Counted from the stretch's first letter, positions 34,655 through 49,113 are shown. The stretch: 64,000 bases of DNA from Oscillospiraceae bacterium (GCA_017427265.1 JAFRTG010000036.1:107783-171782); one strand, 5' to 3'. Translations and numbers: made by a program. Notes: generated by a model not told the origin, from the letters alone.

Positions 34655-35293
34655 ATGAAACAGTTTTTAATTGTCGGTATGGACACATTCGGACATATTC
34701 TTTGCAGAAATCTTGCGAAATACAGATGCGAGATTATGATCGCCGACAAAAGGCCGGAAAAGCTGGACGATCTGCTTTCGGTCGTGGACAGTGCAAAATG
34801 CGGCGACTGTACCAACGAGGACGTTCTGCGCTCCTACGGCATTCCGGATTTTGACGTCTGCTTTGTCTGCGTCGGCGCGAATTTTCAGGCGAGTCTGCAG
34901 ATTTCCTCTCTGCTGAAAGAACTCGGAGCCAGGAAGGTCATTACGAAGGCTTCCAATGAGATTCAGGCGAAATTCCTGCTCCGCAACGGTGCGGATCAGA
35001 TCATCTATCCGGAGAACGATATCGCAGAGCGGATTGCCATGCGGGAATCCAATGACAAGATCTTCGATGCCGTTGAGCTCGGCGGCGATTATGCGATCTA
35101 TGAGCTGATGCCGCATAAGCACTGGATCGGAAAAACGCTGCGGGAACTGAATTTCCGCGTTAAATACAAGCTGATTGTCGTGGCCGTCAAGAACGAGAAG
35201 GGTGAGATCATTCTGCCGAATGCAGACTATAAATTCCGGCCGGATCACCACATGCTTGTCGTCGGACGTCCGGAGGATGTGAAGGATTACTGA
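34655..35293 (+). CDS. ktrA: Potassium uptake regulatory subunit KtrA (RCK)
   Basis: This cytosolic subunit forms the ring that gates KtrB. The protein has 212 residues with an N-terminal RCK_N Rossmann domain (1-130) and a C-terminal RCK_C domain (about 140-210; ELMPHKHWIGKTLRELNFR, PDHHMLVVGRPEDV). The nucleotide loop reads FLIVGMDTFGHIL: the usual GxGxFG has Met-Asp in place of the central x-Gly, which may change nucleotide preference. IADKRPEK provides the acidic residue that normally contacts the adenine ribose. Strong RBS AAAGGAAAGG. Confidence 0.93.
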   Translation: MKQFLIVGMDTFGHILCRNLAKYRCEIMIADKRPEKLDDLLSVVDSAKCGDCTNEDVLRSYGIPDFDVCFVCVGANFQASLQISSLLKELGARKVITKASNEIQAKFLLRNGADQIIYPENDIAERIAMRESNDKIFDAVELGGDYAIYELMPHKHWIGKTLRELNFRVKYKLIVVAVKNEKGEIILPNADYKFRPDHHMLVVGRPEDVKDY

Positions 35294-35320
35294 GGCTTCA
35301 GCATTTCAGTTTCAGATCAA

Positions 35321-35356
35321 ACAAAGCCGTCGGGTTCAACCGGCGGCTTTGTTTTG
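35321..35356 (+). terminator. Terminator of ktrBA
   Basis: ACAAAGCCG-t-CGG pairs with CCG-g-CGGCTTTGT and is followed by TTTTG. Confidence 0.88.
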
Positions 35357-35384
35357 TGCAGTTGTTCTTTCAAAAATGAATATT

Positions 35385-35415
35385 GGGCAGACAAGTTGAA
35401 GAACGGGGCAGACAA
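35385..35415. repeat. Direct repeat GGGCAGACAA, 21 bp apart
   Basis: Two exact copies begin at 35385 and 35406, two helical turns apart, about 105 bp upstream of the GH43 promoter -35. This is suitable for a protein bound on one face of the DNA. Between here and the promoter I see nothing else. Confidence 0.55.
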
Positions 35416-35517
35416 ATGATTTGCGGCAACCAAGGCCAAAACACGCAATATTAGAACAAATTTAAGAAGTTGTACTGAGGAATCTGCATTTTATCCACTT
35501 TTTCTATGCTTTGTCCG

Positions 35518-35587
35518 TTGCAGTTTTTAGTTGATTTCGCTATACTGATAATAGTATATTATATCAATCGTTATACTGTTGGTATAA
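35518..35587 (+). promoter_or_regulatory. Promoter of the GH43 gene with two downstream inverted repeats
   Basis: TTGCAG and TATACT (35541-35546) are 17 bp apart. Downstream lie ATACT-gataat-AGTAT (35542-35557) and TTATAC-tgttg-GTATAA (35571-35587), both candidate operators at or just after the transcription start. The leader ends in GGGGGAATAGAATATGA, also found before the GH95 gene. Confidence 0.65.
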
Positions 35588-35634
35588 TGTATTCAGAAAT
35601 ATATACATTTATTTATATCTAGGGGGAATAGAAT

Positions 35635-38091
35635 ATGAGAAAGACGCTCACATGTTGTGTGGCGGCGGCGATCTCTGTCTGCACGCTCGGACTGAGCGCG
35701 GCGGACGTCTCGTATGCTGCCAATCCGATCTGCCAGACCAGCTTTTCGCCGGATCCGGCACCGGTTGTGTTCGGGGATGAACTTTATGTTTATACCGGCA
35801 TGGACAGGGACGGCAACAATGATAACTATTATATGACCGGTTATCAGTGCTTTTCGACCACGGACATGCAGAACTGGACAAATCACGGCGTGATTCTCAA
35901 GGACACCGACATCAAGTGGATCAAACAGAATTCTGCATGGGCATCCCAGTGCATTGAGCGTAACGGGAAATACTATTATTATATTACCGGTGAAAGCTCC
36001 ACCGGCAGCGGCAGAGTCATCGGCGTATTTGTCGCGGATTCTCCGTCCGGCCCGTTCAAGGATGTGAACGGCAAGGAACTTGTCGGCCCGAACTGGGATT
36101 ACATTGATCCGACGGTGATCATTGACGATGACGGGCAGGCATGGCTGATGTTCGGCAATCCGAGCTGCTATTATGTCAAGCTGAAAGAGGACATGGTGAC
36201 GCTCGACGGCCCGATCCAGAAGTTTAATCTCTCACTTCCTTCGGGTACAAGATACGGCGAAGGTCCGTGGATCTATAAGCACGACAGTCTCTACTATCTT
36301 GTTTTCGCTTCCTTTGTCGATGCATACAGCGGCGAGAGCATTTCGTACTGCACCGGTCCGTCCGTGACGGGTCCGTGGACATTCGGCGGTACGATCCATC
36401 AGGGCTCCAACTGCTTCACGACGCACGGCGGAATCATTGACTATAAGGGACATTCCTATTCGTTCTATCACATGAACGGTCTGCCCGGCGGCGGTTCCTT
36501 TAACCGCAGCGCAGCATGTGAAGAATTTACCTATAACGCTGACGGCTCGATCCCGGCGCTGAAGTCTACCGGTACGGGTCCGAAGCAGCTGGAGGCGTTC
36601 GACCCGTATCGCAGGGTTGAGGCCGAGACCATGTCCTGGTCTGAGGGCGTCAAGGTTGAATCCGCAGGCAACGGTTCGCAGGCGCTCGGCTTTATTGAAA
36701 ACGGCGACTATGTGAAGATCAGCGGCGTTGATTTCGGTGAAAGCGGCGCAACGGAGTTCTTTGCAAGCGTGGCTTCTGCAGGCGAGGGCGGCAAGATTGA
36801 GGCGCATCTCGACAGCGTGACCGGCGGAATCATCGGTACGCTGACTGTTCCGGTGACGGGCGGCTGGCAGGAATTCACGACCGTCAGCGGCAAGTGCGCA
36901 GGCGCGACCGGCAAGCACGATCTGTATCTGCGTTTTTCCGGCCCGGACGGCTACCTGTTCAATGTGGACTGGTGGGAGTTCAAGGGCGAGGAAAAGATCG
37001 AGACCTATCAGCTCGGTGACGTCAACAATGACGGTACCATCAATGCTTCGGATTTCTCTCTTGCCAAGGCTGCTGCGATGGGTACGCTCTCAGACAAATC
37101 CGCAAAGAAAGCGGCTGATGTCGATCAGAACGGCGTTGTCAATGCTGATGATATCAAGTGGTACGCCAGCTTTATGACAGAAAAAACTGCTTCGTATCCG
37201 GAGAAGGCCGCTGTGATGACGACAACAACAACCGCACCGGTCGTTACGACGACTGCCACGACTGCACTGCAGCCGAGCGGTTATCCGTATAAGGAGAATC
37301 TCCAGTTCCATGAAGCACCCAACGGCTATTTCGGCGGCGCACAGCATCAGGGCCGCGTTATCAACGAGAGCTATAACGGCGTCAACGGCCCGAACAAGCT
37401 GAATGTTTATCTGCCTTACGGCTACGATGAGAGCAAACAGTATAACATTTTCTATCTGATGCACGGCGGCGGCGAAAATGAAAATACGCTGGTGTCTCAG
37501 AATGATACCATGATCCAGAACATGATGGATCATATGATCGAGAATCATGAAATTGATCCGATGATCGTTGTTTTCCCGACATTTAACCGCACCAAAGCCG
37601 AGGACTTCTGGAAGGAGTACCGCGAGAGCGTTGTGCCGTTTGTGGAAGGCAAATATTCCACCTACGCAAAATCCACCTCTCTGGAAGACCTGAAGGCCTC
37701 GAGATTCCACCGCGCATACGGCGGCTTCTCGATGGGTTCTGTCTCGACTTGGGGCGTCACCAATAACTGCCTTGATATCGTTGCATATGTGATGCCGCTT
37801 TCCGGCCACAGCTATCAGGGTATGGGCGCCGTGACGCAGGCTATTGACAATAATAACCTGAAAAAGGGCGAATACTTTATCCTTTGCGCGACGGGTTCCG
37901 ACGATGTTGCATATCCGAACATGAACCCGCAGATGGATGAGCTCAAGAAGGACAGCCATATCTCCTATGGCACCAATCTGAATGAGAATAACTTCTACTA
38001 TCTGGTCGCGCCGGGCAGAAATCACTGGTGGGGCAACGTCCGCCACTATGTGTACGATTATCTGCCGTATCTGTTCCACGAGGGACAGTAA
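35635..38091 (+). CDS. Bifunctional GH43 arabinofuranosidase/xylosidase - CBM6 - dockerin - CE1 esterase
   Basis: The protein has 818 residues. A signal peptide (1-28) is followed by a five-bladed GH43 domain (about 30-320) with the expected acidic residues in SFSPDPAPVVFGD, YIDPTVIIDDDG and YGEGPWIYK. A CBM6 (about 325-455, YRRVEAETMSWSEG to GYLFNVDWWEF) and a type I dockerin (about 460-520, DVNNDGTINASD and DVDQNGVVNADD) come next, then a Thr-rich linker and a C-terminal carbohydrate esterase family 1 domain (about 548-818) with nucleophile S699 in GFSMGS. The dockerin is internal rather than terminal. The two activities would remove arabinose (or xylose) and feruloyl or acetyl groups from the same chain. 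The gene has its own regulated-looking promoter; the next CE1 gene follows after 116 bp. Confidence 0.94.
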   Translation: MRKTLTCCVAAAISVCTLGLSAADVSYAANPICQTSFSPDPAPVVFGDELYVYTGMDRDGNNDNYYMTGYQCFSTTDMQNWTNHGVILKDTDIKWIKQNSAWASQCIERNGKYYYYITGESSTGSGRVIGVFVADSPSGPFKDVNGKELVGPNWDYIDPTVIIDDDGQAWLMFGNPSCYYVKLKEDMVTLDGPIQKFNLSLPSGTRYGEGPWIYKHDSLYYLVFASFVDAYSGESISYCTGPSVTGPWTFGGTIHQGSNCFTTHGGIIDYKGHSYSFYHMNGLPGGGSFNRSAACEEFTYNADGSIPALKSTGTGPKQLEAFDPYRRVEAETMSWSEGVKVESAGNGSQALGFIENGDYVKISGVDFGESGATEFFASVASAGEGGKIEAHLDSVTGGIIGTLTVPVTGGWQEFTTVSGKCAGATGKHDLYLRFSGPDGYLFNVDWWEFKGEEKIETYQLGDVNNDGTINASDFSLAKAAAMGTLSDKSAKKAADVDQNGVVNADDIKWYASFMTEKTASYPEKAAVMTTTTTAPVVTTTATTALQPSGYPYKENLQFHEAPNGYFGGAQHQGRVINESYNGVNGPNKLNVYLPYGYDESKQYNIFYLMHGGGENENTLVSQNDTMIQNMMDHMIENHEIDPMIVVFPTFNRTKAEDFWKEYRESVVPFVEGKYSTYAKSTSLEDLKASRFHRAYGGFSMGSVSTWGVTNNCLDIVAYVMPLSGHSYQGMGAVTQAIDNNNLKKGEYFILCATGSDDVAYPNMNPQMDELKKDSHISYGTNLNENNFYYLVAPGRNHWWGNVRHYVYDYLPYLFHEGQ

Positions 38092-38107
38092 TCCCAAACG
38101 GGGGAAA

Positions 38108-38139
38108 CAGCAGCAGAGCTGTCAGGGGTTCTGCTGCTG
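38108..38139 (+). repeat. Perfect 10-bp hairpin between the two esterase genes
   Basis: CAGCAGCAGA and TCTGCTGCTG flank 12 bp. No T run follows, so it may attenuate or protect RNA rather than end transcription. Confidence 0.6.
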
Positions 38140-38207
38140 TATAGAATAGAAATTGGACATCATGGATTCGGTTGAAATCAGAACTTCTTTTTGAAAGGAT
38201 GATTTCA

Positions 38208-40034
38208 ATGAAAAAGACTCTCTCAGCAATACTGGCTTTCAGTATTGCAGCATCTGCGTGTTCCGTTTTTCAGGCTTCGGCAGCAGCAGGCGACGTACTT
38301 TTGAACAGCACGTTCGAGGACGGCCTCGGCGGCTGGAGCGCACGCGGCTCCGCAACAGTTGCCGTTTCGTCGGAAGCGGCTGCGAGCGGCAGCAAATCTG
38401 CTGCTGTGACCGGCAGAGGCGAGGCGTGGAACGGCATTGCCTATGCACTTGACAGTGCGACGTTCCCGGCAGGCTCTACGATTTCCGTCAGTGCAAATAT
38501 TCTGCAGCGCGATTCGGCGCAGGGCGTTACCTTCAAGCTGACCGTTGAATACAACGGCGGGAACCAAGGCGGTAATCCCGGCGGCGGATGGCCCGGCGGA
38601 ATGGACTGGCCGGGCGGCGGAGATTTCAACTTCGGCGGCAACACCGGCTTTGAACTCGGCGGCGGCGGAAATGCTGCTGTCATGGCAGACGGTGACGCTG
38701 CAACCTATGACACCTTTGCAGAAAAGCTGATCCCGGCCGGCATGTGGAATGAGATTTCCAAGGAAGGCTATGTGATCGGCAGCGGCTCCAACCCGATTCT
38801 TTACATCGAAACAGATACTTCCAAGTGCGACTTCTTTGTTGATGATATCGTGATTACCTCCGGTTCTACGATCGTAAAACCGCAGGATCCGCCTGATGAT
38901 CCGCCTACCCCTTCCGGCGATACACTGCGCGGCGATGTCAACAAGGATAAGAAGGTGGACAAGAAGGATGTGGATGCACTGGTCAGCTATCTTCTGACCA
39001 AATCAGAGGATATTGACGGTGCAGGCGCCGATGTAGACAGCAACAATAAGGTGAATGCTGCTGACCTTTCCAAGCTGAAGGATCTGATTCTGAACCCGCC
39101 TCCGGTTGTGACGACGACAACTCCGGCTCCGGTTGTTACCACGACAACTGCTCCGAACGTCAACCATAAGTCCGCAAAGGAATACAATGAAATGGTTGCC
39201 AAGGATTTCCAGAGAAATGTTCCGGGTAATGTCAAGTCCGGAGATAAGGGCAAGACTGATCAGGGCATTCAGTACTTCTCGAAGAAGGCAAACCGCAACA
39301 AGAAGTGCAATATCTGGACACCGCCCGGATATGATTCCAGCAAAAAGTATCCGGTTATGTTCATGAATCACGGCGTTATGGGTTCTGAGAATGACATGCT
39401 GCAGTCCTCGTGGGCAGTCCGCGAGATGGCATCGAATCTGATCCAGAGCGGCGATGCGGTTCCGTTCATCATCGTCTTTGCGAACATGTACACGGATCCG
39501 AAGAGCGCCAGCCCGAGCTTCAACTTCAACATGGATATGATGGATGCATACGACAACTTCCTCTATGACGTCAAGGACAGCCTGTATCCGTATGTCTGCG
39601 AGCATTATTCTGTTGCAACCGGAAGAGAAAACACTGCAATCGCAGGCTTCTCCATGGGCGGCAGAGAGTCGCTGTATCTCAGCCTGATGCTGCCTGATAT
39701 GTTCGGCTATTGCTGCGCATCTTCTCCGGCTCCCGGTATTGTTCCGGCAAGTGACAGATACATCACCAATCACCTCGGCAGTCTCAAGCTCGACGGTGTG
39801 ACGAGAATGAAGAATTCTGACTTCAAGTTCTCCGACGCTGACCTTCCGTATATTCTGATGATCGGCGGCGGTACGAATGATGATGTTGTCGGCACGTTCC
39901 CGAAGGAATATCACCAGATCTTTGATTCCAACGGCACGACTAATATCTGGCAGGAGTTCCAGGGCTCTGGTCACGACGCAAGCGTCGGTGTCCCGCTCTT
40001 CTACAACTTCTTCAGATACGTATTCAAGGCATAA
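38208..40034 (+). CDS. CBM22 - dockerin - CE1 esterase
   Basis: The protein has 608 residues from the ATG at 38208 (GAAAGG 9 nt upstream; an in-frame ATG at 38199 is too close to it). A signal peptide (1-28) is followed by a CBM22-like xylan-binding module (about 30-225; NSTFEDGLGGWSARGSATVAV, VDDIVITSG). This is interrupted by a Gly/Trp/Pro/Asn-rich loop (about residues 118-155). Next come a type I dockerin (about 241-300, DVNKDKKVDKKD, DVDSNNKVNAAD), a Thr/Pro linker (TTTTPAPVVTTTT) and a CE1 domain (about 325-608) with nucleophile S482 in GFSMGG and a late GSGHD catalytic His. It should cleave feruloyl or acetyl esters on xylan or pectin side chains. Its module order mirrors the C-terminal half of the preceding gene. 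Confidence 0.93.
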   Translation: MKKTLSAILAFSIAASACSVFQASAAAGDVLLNSTFEDGLGGWSARGSATVAVSSEAAASGSKSAAVTGRGEAWNGIAYALDSATFPAGSTISVSANILQRDSAQGVTFKLTVEYNGGNQGGNPGGGWPGGMDWPGGGDFNFGGNTGFELGGGGNAAVMADGDAATYDTFAEKLIPAGMWNEISKEGYVIGSGSNPILYIETDTSKCDFFVDDIVITSGSTIVKPQDPPDDPPTPSGDTLRGDVNKDKKVDKKDVDALVSYLLTKSEDIDGAGADVDSNNKVNAADLSKLKDLILNPPPVVTTTTPAPVVTTTTAPNVNHKSAKEYNEMVAKDFQRNVPGNVKSGDKGKTDQGIQYFSKKANRNKKCNIWTPPGYDSSKKYPVMFMNHGVMGSENDMLQSSWAVREMASNLIQSGDAVPFIIVFANMYTDPKSASPSFNFNMDMMDAYDNFLYDVKDSLYPYVCEHYSVATGRENTAIAGFSMGGRESLYLSLMLPDMFGYCCASSPAPGIVPASDRYITNHLGSLKLDGVTRMKNSDFKFSDADLPYILMIGGGTNDDVVGTFPKEYHQIFDSNGTTNIWQEFQGSGHDASVGVPLFYNFFRYVFKA

Positions 40035-40056
40035 TTCCGGCTTTATCCGGTCAAAC

Positions 40057-40092
40057 AAAAACATCCTCCGGCATGTCCGGGGGATGTTTTTT
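40057..40092 (+). terminator. Terminator of the CE1 gene
   Basis: AAAACATCCTCCGG pairs with CCGGGGGATGTTTT and is followed by further T. Confidence 0.88.
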
Positions 40093-40237
40093 GACCGAGT
40101 TACAGACAAGATTGTACGGAACGGCATAAAAATGACATAAAACAGCTGCTTGGACAATACAAATTCCGCAATAATTGGCGCTGACTTTCTCATATTGCGG
40201 CCGTGCTTGTGAAATTGCACAGACATTTCTATACTTC

Positions 40238-40291
40238 GTCCAGAAAATCTACAAAATGAACATTGAATTGTCTGGACAGATCCGGTATAAT
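40238..40291 (+). promoter_or_regulatory. Promoter of the GH2-GH95 operon with a flanking inverted repeat
   Basis: TTGAAT (40263-40268) and TATAAT (40286-40291) are 17 bp apart. GTCCAGA (40238-40244) and TCTGGAC (40271-40277) flank the -35, a layout suited to a repressor or activator dimer. The remaining stretch 40093-40237 shows no feature I can name. Confidence 0.7.
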
Positions 40292-40341
40292 GAGATTATA
40301 GATACGTGTAGGCCGTGAAAAGAAACAAAATCAGGGAATAG

Positions 40342-45354
<5,013 letters not shown>

Positions 45355-45386
45355 AAAGAAATGATTTCATCTTGGGGGAATAGAAT

Positions 45387-48300
45387 ATGAAAAAGCTCGG
45401 GAAAAGACTCGTTTCCTGTGTCTCTGCAGCCGTTCTGGCTGCAGGGGCAGCAGGGCAGATGTCAGTATGCAGTCCGGTACAGGCTGCGTCCGGAGATCCG
45501 GATCTCATTCTGCATTATACCGCAAGCGCCGGAAACAACAATTCCGGCAATGCATGGGACAATGACGAATCGTTTTACAAGGCGCTGCCGGTCGGAAACG
45601 GCCGGATCGGCGCCATGGTCTACGGCAACTGCCCCTCGGAGCGCTTTGATCTCAATGAGGCGACCTTCTGGAGCGGCGGACCCGGCAATAACCACAAAAA
45701 TGTATCGAAAGAGCTGATGGAGCGCTGCTGGAGCCAGATGCAGGCCGGCAATTACAAGGATGCGGACGGCACGATCGGCACGAACATGATCGGCGGCGGC
45801 GAGGCGAAATATCAGTCCGTCGGTACGCTGAATGTGGATTTCGGTCACCGCGATGCCAGTGGCTATGCGCGCTGGCTCGATATGAACACTGCGATCGCCG
45901 GCACTTCCTATTCCTGCGGCGGCAAGCAGTACAAGCGCGAAACCTTTGTCAGCTATCCGGATCAGGTGATGGTCACGCGGATCAGCTGCGAAACGCCGGG
46001 CAGTGTCTCGCTCAGCGCGTCCTATGACTGCTCGCTGAAGGATCAGTTCGGAATTGAGACCGACGGCGATGATACCATTGTCATGAACGGGCACGGCGAT
46101 TCCGAATACGGAATGCCCTATGCAGTGTGGTTTTCTACGCGGACAAAGGTGATTCCGGAAAAGGGAACTGTCTCTGCCGTGAACAACAGCATCCGCGTTT
46201 CCGATGCGGATGCCGTGACGATTCTCACATCCGTCCGGACGAATTATGTGGATTATGCAACCTGCAACGGCGACGAAAAGGGCAATGCCGCGGCGGATAT
46301 CGCAAAGGCGGCGAAGAAATCCTATGCCGAACTGCTGGAAGCGCATCTCGCGGATTATCAGGCGCTGTTCAGCCGCGTGGACGTCGATCTCGGCGGCGAC
46401 TCCGCAGAGAGCGACAAGGCGATTCCGGACCGGATCGCGTCCTTCGGCAGAAGCAATGACCCGAAGCTCGTCAAGGTGCTGTTCCAGTACGGCCGCTATA
46501 TGATGATTGCGGCCTCCCGTGACTCGGAACCGATGAATTTGCAGGGCATCTGGAACAAATTCCGCGATCCTGCATGGGGCTGCAAGTATACGACGAATAT
46601 CAACTACGAAATGAATTACTGGCCTGCCATGACAACCAATCTGGAGGAGTGCTTCCGGCCGTTCGTCGAAAAGGCGAAGGCGCTGCAGAAGAACGGCAGC
46701 CAGACTGCCAAGGACGTCTACGGCGTCACGGACGGCTGGGTTGTGCATCACAACACCGACCTGTGGAACCGTACCGGCCCGATTGACGGCGCATGGGGCA
46801 TGTGGCCGACCGGCGCTGCATGGATCTCCGATATGCTCTATGATGCGTACCGGTTCAATCAGGACGACGATTATCTCGAAGAGATTTACCCTGTGGTGCG
46901 CGGCAGCGCATCCTTCCTGAGCAGCATTCTGCGTCAGGCGAAAATCAACGGAAATACGTACAATGTCGTGTTCCCGAGCACCTCGCCGGAGGTCAATACG
47001 CCCGGCGGCAGCGGCGGTCAGGGCGCGGCCTGTGCATACGGCATCGCAATGGACAATTCGCTGACGCGGCATCTGTTCCGCGATACAATCGACGCTGCAA
47101 ATCTGCTCGGCAAGGACGCCGATTTTACAAATACGCTGAAGAATCAGCTCGCACAGGTCAAGCCCGATACAATCGGCAGCTGGGGACAGATTCAGGAATG
47201 GGCGTATGACTGGGATGCGAAAAATGAGAAGAACCGTCACATTTCGCATATGTACAGCCTGTTCCCCGGACAGCAGATCTCCAGGGAGACCTCTCCGCAG
47301 CTCAGCGAGGCGGCAGCGGTCAGCCTGAACGCCCGCGGCGACGACGGCACCGGCTGGTCCGAGGCATGGAAGCTCAACTGCTGGGCAAGACTTGAGGACG
47401 GCCCGCACGCTTATAACCTTGTCAAGCTGCTGGTTTCTCCTGTCAACAATTACGGCCGGCTTTACGACAATCTCTGGGATGCGCATCCGCCGTTCCAGAT
47501 CGACGGCAACTTCGGCTTCACCTCCGGTATTGCCGAGATGCTGCTGCAGAGCCATGACGACGTGATCAAGCTGCTGCCCGCGATGCCGGAGCAGTGGGCG
47601 ACCGGTCATGCAAACGGTCTCTGCGCGCGCGGCGGCTTCACCGTCACAAAAATGGAGTGGAAAAACGGTCAGCTGACCGGCGCGGAGATTCTCTCCAAAT
47701 CCGGCAATACCTGCACGGTTTCCTATCAGGGTGAGACGGTCAGCTTCCCGACCGAAGCAGGCAAAACCTATCAGCTCGACGGCGATCTGAATCTTGTTGA
47801 CGGTAGCAATCTGCGCAATGTCGCATGGAACAAGCAGAAGGCCGGCTCCGATGAGGCTGCTGTATTAGCTGCATGGGCTGCGAAACCGGATGTTCAGGGC
47901 AAGTGGCTGACGGTTGATCTCGGCAAGACCTATCCGGTCAGCAGATGGAGCGTCTCGCTTTCGGGTGCAGACAGCGCCAATACCGATTATCCGCGCAATT
48001 TCACGCTGGAGCTCAGCACCGACGCAAAGACATGGACGGCTGCGGACTGCGTTTACAGCTCGACGCAGAACCGTCTCGGCAGAAACATTGCAACTGCGGA
48101 ATGCAGATATGCGCGTGTCTGCGTGACAACGGCATCGAAGAACGAGTCACCGGCCGCGATCGGTACCCTTGAAATCTGGGCGGAAACCGATGAGCCGGAG
48201 CCGACCCGTTCGCCTTATGAGACGGTCGAGGCCGAGGATTTCGACCGGCAGAGCGGTGTTCAGACTGAGCTGCTTGAGGACGGCAGTGTGGACGTCGGCT

Positions 48301-48785
48301 ATATTCAGGACGGCGACTATATCGCGTTCAAAAATGTCGATTTCGGCGCCGGCGCAAAGACCTTTGCGGTCAAGGCCGGCAGCGAGACTGAGGGCGGTAC
48401 TGTCTCCCTGCATCTGGATTCACCAAGCGGCAAGCTGATCGGCAGCTGCAAGGTGACCGGCACAGAGGGATGGACAAACTGGGATACCTTTACCTGCGAT
48501 GTTTCCGGCGCCTCCGGCGTGCATACGCTGTATCTTGTATTCGAGGGCGATGACGGCTTCCTGATGAACGTGGACTCGTTTATCTTCACGACCGATGCGG
48601 TGCGCGGCGACGCGGACGGCAGCGGAAAACTCGATGCGGATGACGCTGAAGCCGTGCGGAGGCATCTGCTGACGATCAAGCCGCTGACGGCCGATCAGGC
48701 GGCGGCAGCTGACCTCAACGGCGACGGAAAAATCACGGCTGTTGACCTGTCTTTGCTCAAGGCACTGATTCTCAGATCGGCGTGA
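45387..48785 (+). CDS. GH95 alpha-L-fucosidase/galactosidase with discoidin-like domain, CBM6 and dockerin
   Basis: The protein has 1132 residues. After a signal peptide the GH95 domain runs from about 38 to 800. It shows KALPVGNGRIGAMVYG, LNEATFWSGGP, the Asn-containing block TTNINYEMNYWPA, WVVHHNTDLW, STSPEVNTPGG with the likely catalytic Glu, and FQIDGNFGFTSGIAEML with the catalytic Asp. An F5/8 type C-like module (about 810-930) with WLTVDLGKTYPVSRW follows, then CBM6 (about 945-1070, YETVEAEDFDRQSG) and a dockerin (DADGSGKLDADD, DLNGDGKITAVD). It probably removes alpha-1,2-L-fucose or L-galactose from xyloglucan or pectin. It shares the GH2 transcript and carries the GGGGGAATAGAATATGA leader. 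Confidence 0.94.
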   Translation: MKKLGKRLVSCVSAAVLAAGAAGQMSVCSPVQAASGDPDLILHYTASAGNNNSGNAWDNDESFYKALPVGNGRIGAMVYGNCPSERFDLNEATFWSGGPGNNHKNVSKELMERCWSQMQAGNYKDADGTIGTNMIGGGEAKYQSVGTLNVDFGHRDASGYARWLDMNTAIAGTSYSCGGKQYKRETFVSYPDQVMVTRISCETPGSVSLSASYDCSLKDQFGIETDGDDTIVMNGHGDSEYGMPYAVWFSTRTKVIPEKGTVSAVNNSIRVSDADAVTILTSVRTNYVDYATCNGDEKGNAAADIAKAAKKSYAELLEAHLADYQALFSRVDVDLGGDSAESDKAIPDRIASFGRSNDPKLVKVLFQYGRYMMIAASRDSEPMNLQGIWNKFRDPAWGCKYTTNINYEMNYWPAMTTNLEECFRPFVEKAKALQKNGSQTAKDVYGVTDGWVVHHNTDLWNRTGPIDGAWGMWPTGAAWISDMLYDAYRFNQDDDYLEEIYPVVRGSASFLSSILRQAKINGNTYNVVFPSTSPEVNTPGGSGGQGAACAYGIAMDNSLTRHLFRDTIDAANLLGKDADFTNTLKNQLAQVKPDTIGSWGQIQEWAYDWDAKNEKNRHISHMYSLFPGQQISRETSPQLSEAAAVSLNARGDDGTGWSEAWKLNCWARLEDGPHAYNLVKLLVSPVNNYGRLYDNLWDAHPPFQIDGNFGFTSGIAEMLLQSHDDVIKLLPAMPEQWATGHANGLCARGGFTVTKMEWKNGQLTGAEILSKSGNTCTVSYQGETVSFPTEAGKTYQLDGDLNLVDGSNLRNVAWNKQKAGSDEAAVLAAWAAKPDVQGKWLTVDLGKTYPVSRWSVSLSGADSANTDYPRNFTLELSTDAKTWTAADCVYSSTQNRLGRNIATAECRYARVCVTTASKNESPAAIGTLEIWAETDEPEPTRSPYETVEAEDFDRQSGVQTELLEDGSVDVGYIQDGDYIAFKNVDFGAGAKTFAVKAGSETEGGTVSLHLDSPSGKLIGSCKVTGTEGWTNWDTFTCDVSGASGVHTLYLVFEGDDGFLMNVDSFIFTTDAVRGDADGSGKLDADDAEAVRRHLLTIKPLTADQAAAADLNGDGKITAVDLSLLKALILRSA

Positions 48786-48801
48786 TGATCCTGTTATAAT
48801 G

Positions 48802-48846
48802 AATGCCTGCGGTTCGGAAAACGGGCCGCAGGCATTTATGCATTTT
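48802..48846 (+). terminator. Terminator of the GH2-GH95 operon
   Basis: AATGCCTGCGG pairs with CCGCAGGCATT, followed by TATGCATTTTT. Confidence 0.82.
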
Positions 48847-49042
48847 TATTGCTGAAATAAAGAATATGTTGTAGCATCGTAATTCCGGAAAAACATCCGT
48901 GTTATATGTATAAACAATGAAGATTCGCTGAATTTGCGCATAATTCTTTTCGGCAAAATTATGATAATTAAGAAAAACAAAGGAAACAAAAGAGTATGTC
49001 AGCAAATATGCGGCATTTTACAAATTCTCTTTATTGCAATGC

Positions 49043-49072
49043 TTGACATTTGTATTCCAAAACAAATACAAT
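49043..49072 (+). promoter_or_regulatory. Promoter of the first peptidase-LRR gene
   Basis: TTGACA and TACAAT are 18 bp apart, so transcription should begin near 49079. The surrounding 48836-49161 is related in sequence to 51129-51449. Confidence 0.75.
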
Positions 49073-49077
49073 AGTAG

Positions 49078-49113
49078 TGCAATTGCATAATCCCGCATAC
49101 AATTCGAGTTGTA
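49078..49113 (+). promoter_or_regulatory. Two-palindrome element at the transcription start, copy 1
   Basis: TGCAATTGCATA, 8 bp, then TACAATTCGAGTTGTA. The first part holds the palindrome TGCAATTGCA; the second has arms TACAA and TTGTA. The same 36-bp layout recurs at 51368. Confidence 0.8.

Noticed and set aside
45462-47609. Antisense frame of 715 codons opposite GH95
   Set aside because: Same effect of codon bias; the composition is Arg/Val/His-rich without motifs. A similar long shadow lies opposite PL11, GH141 and GH2.
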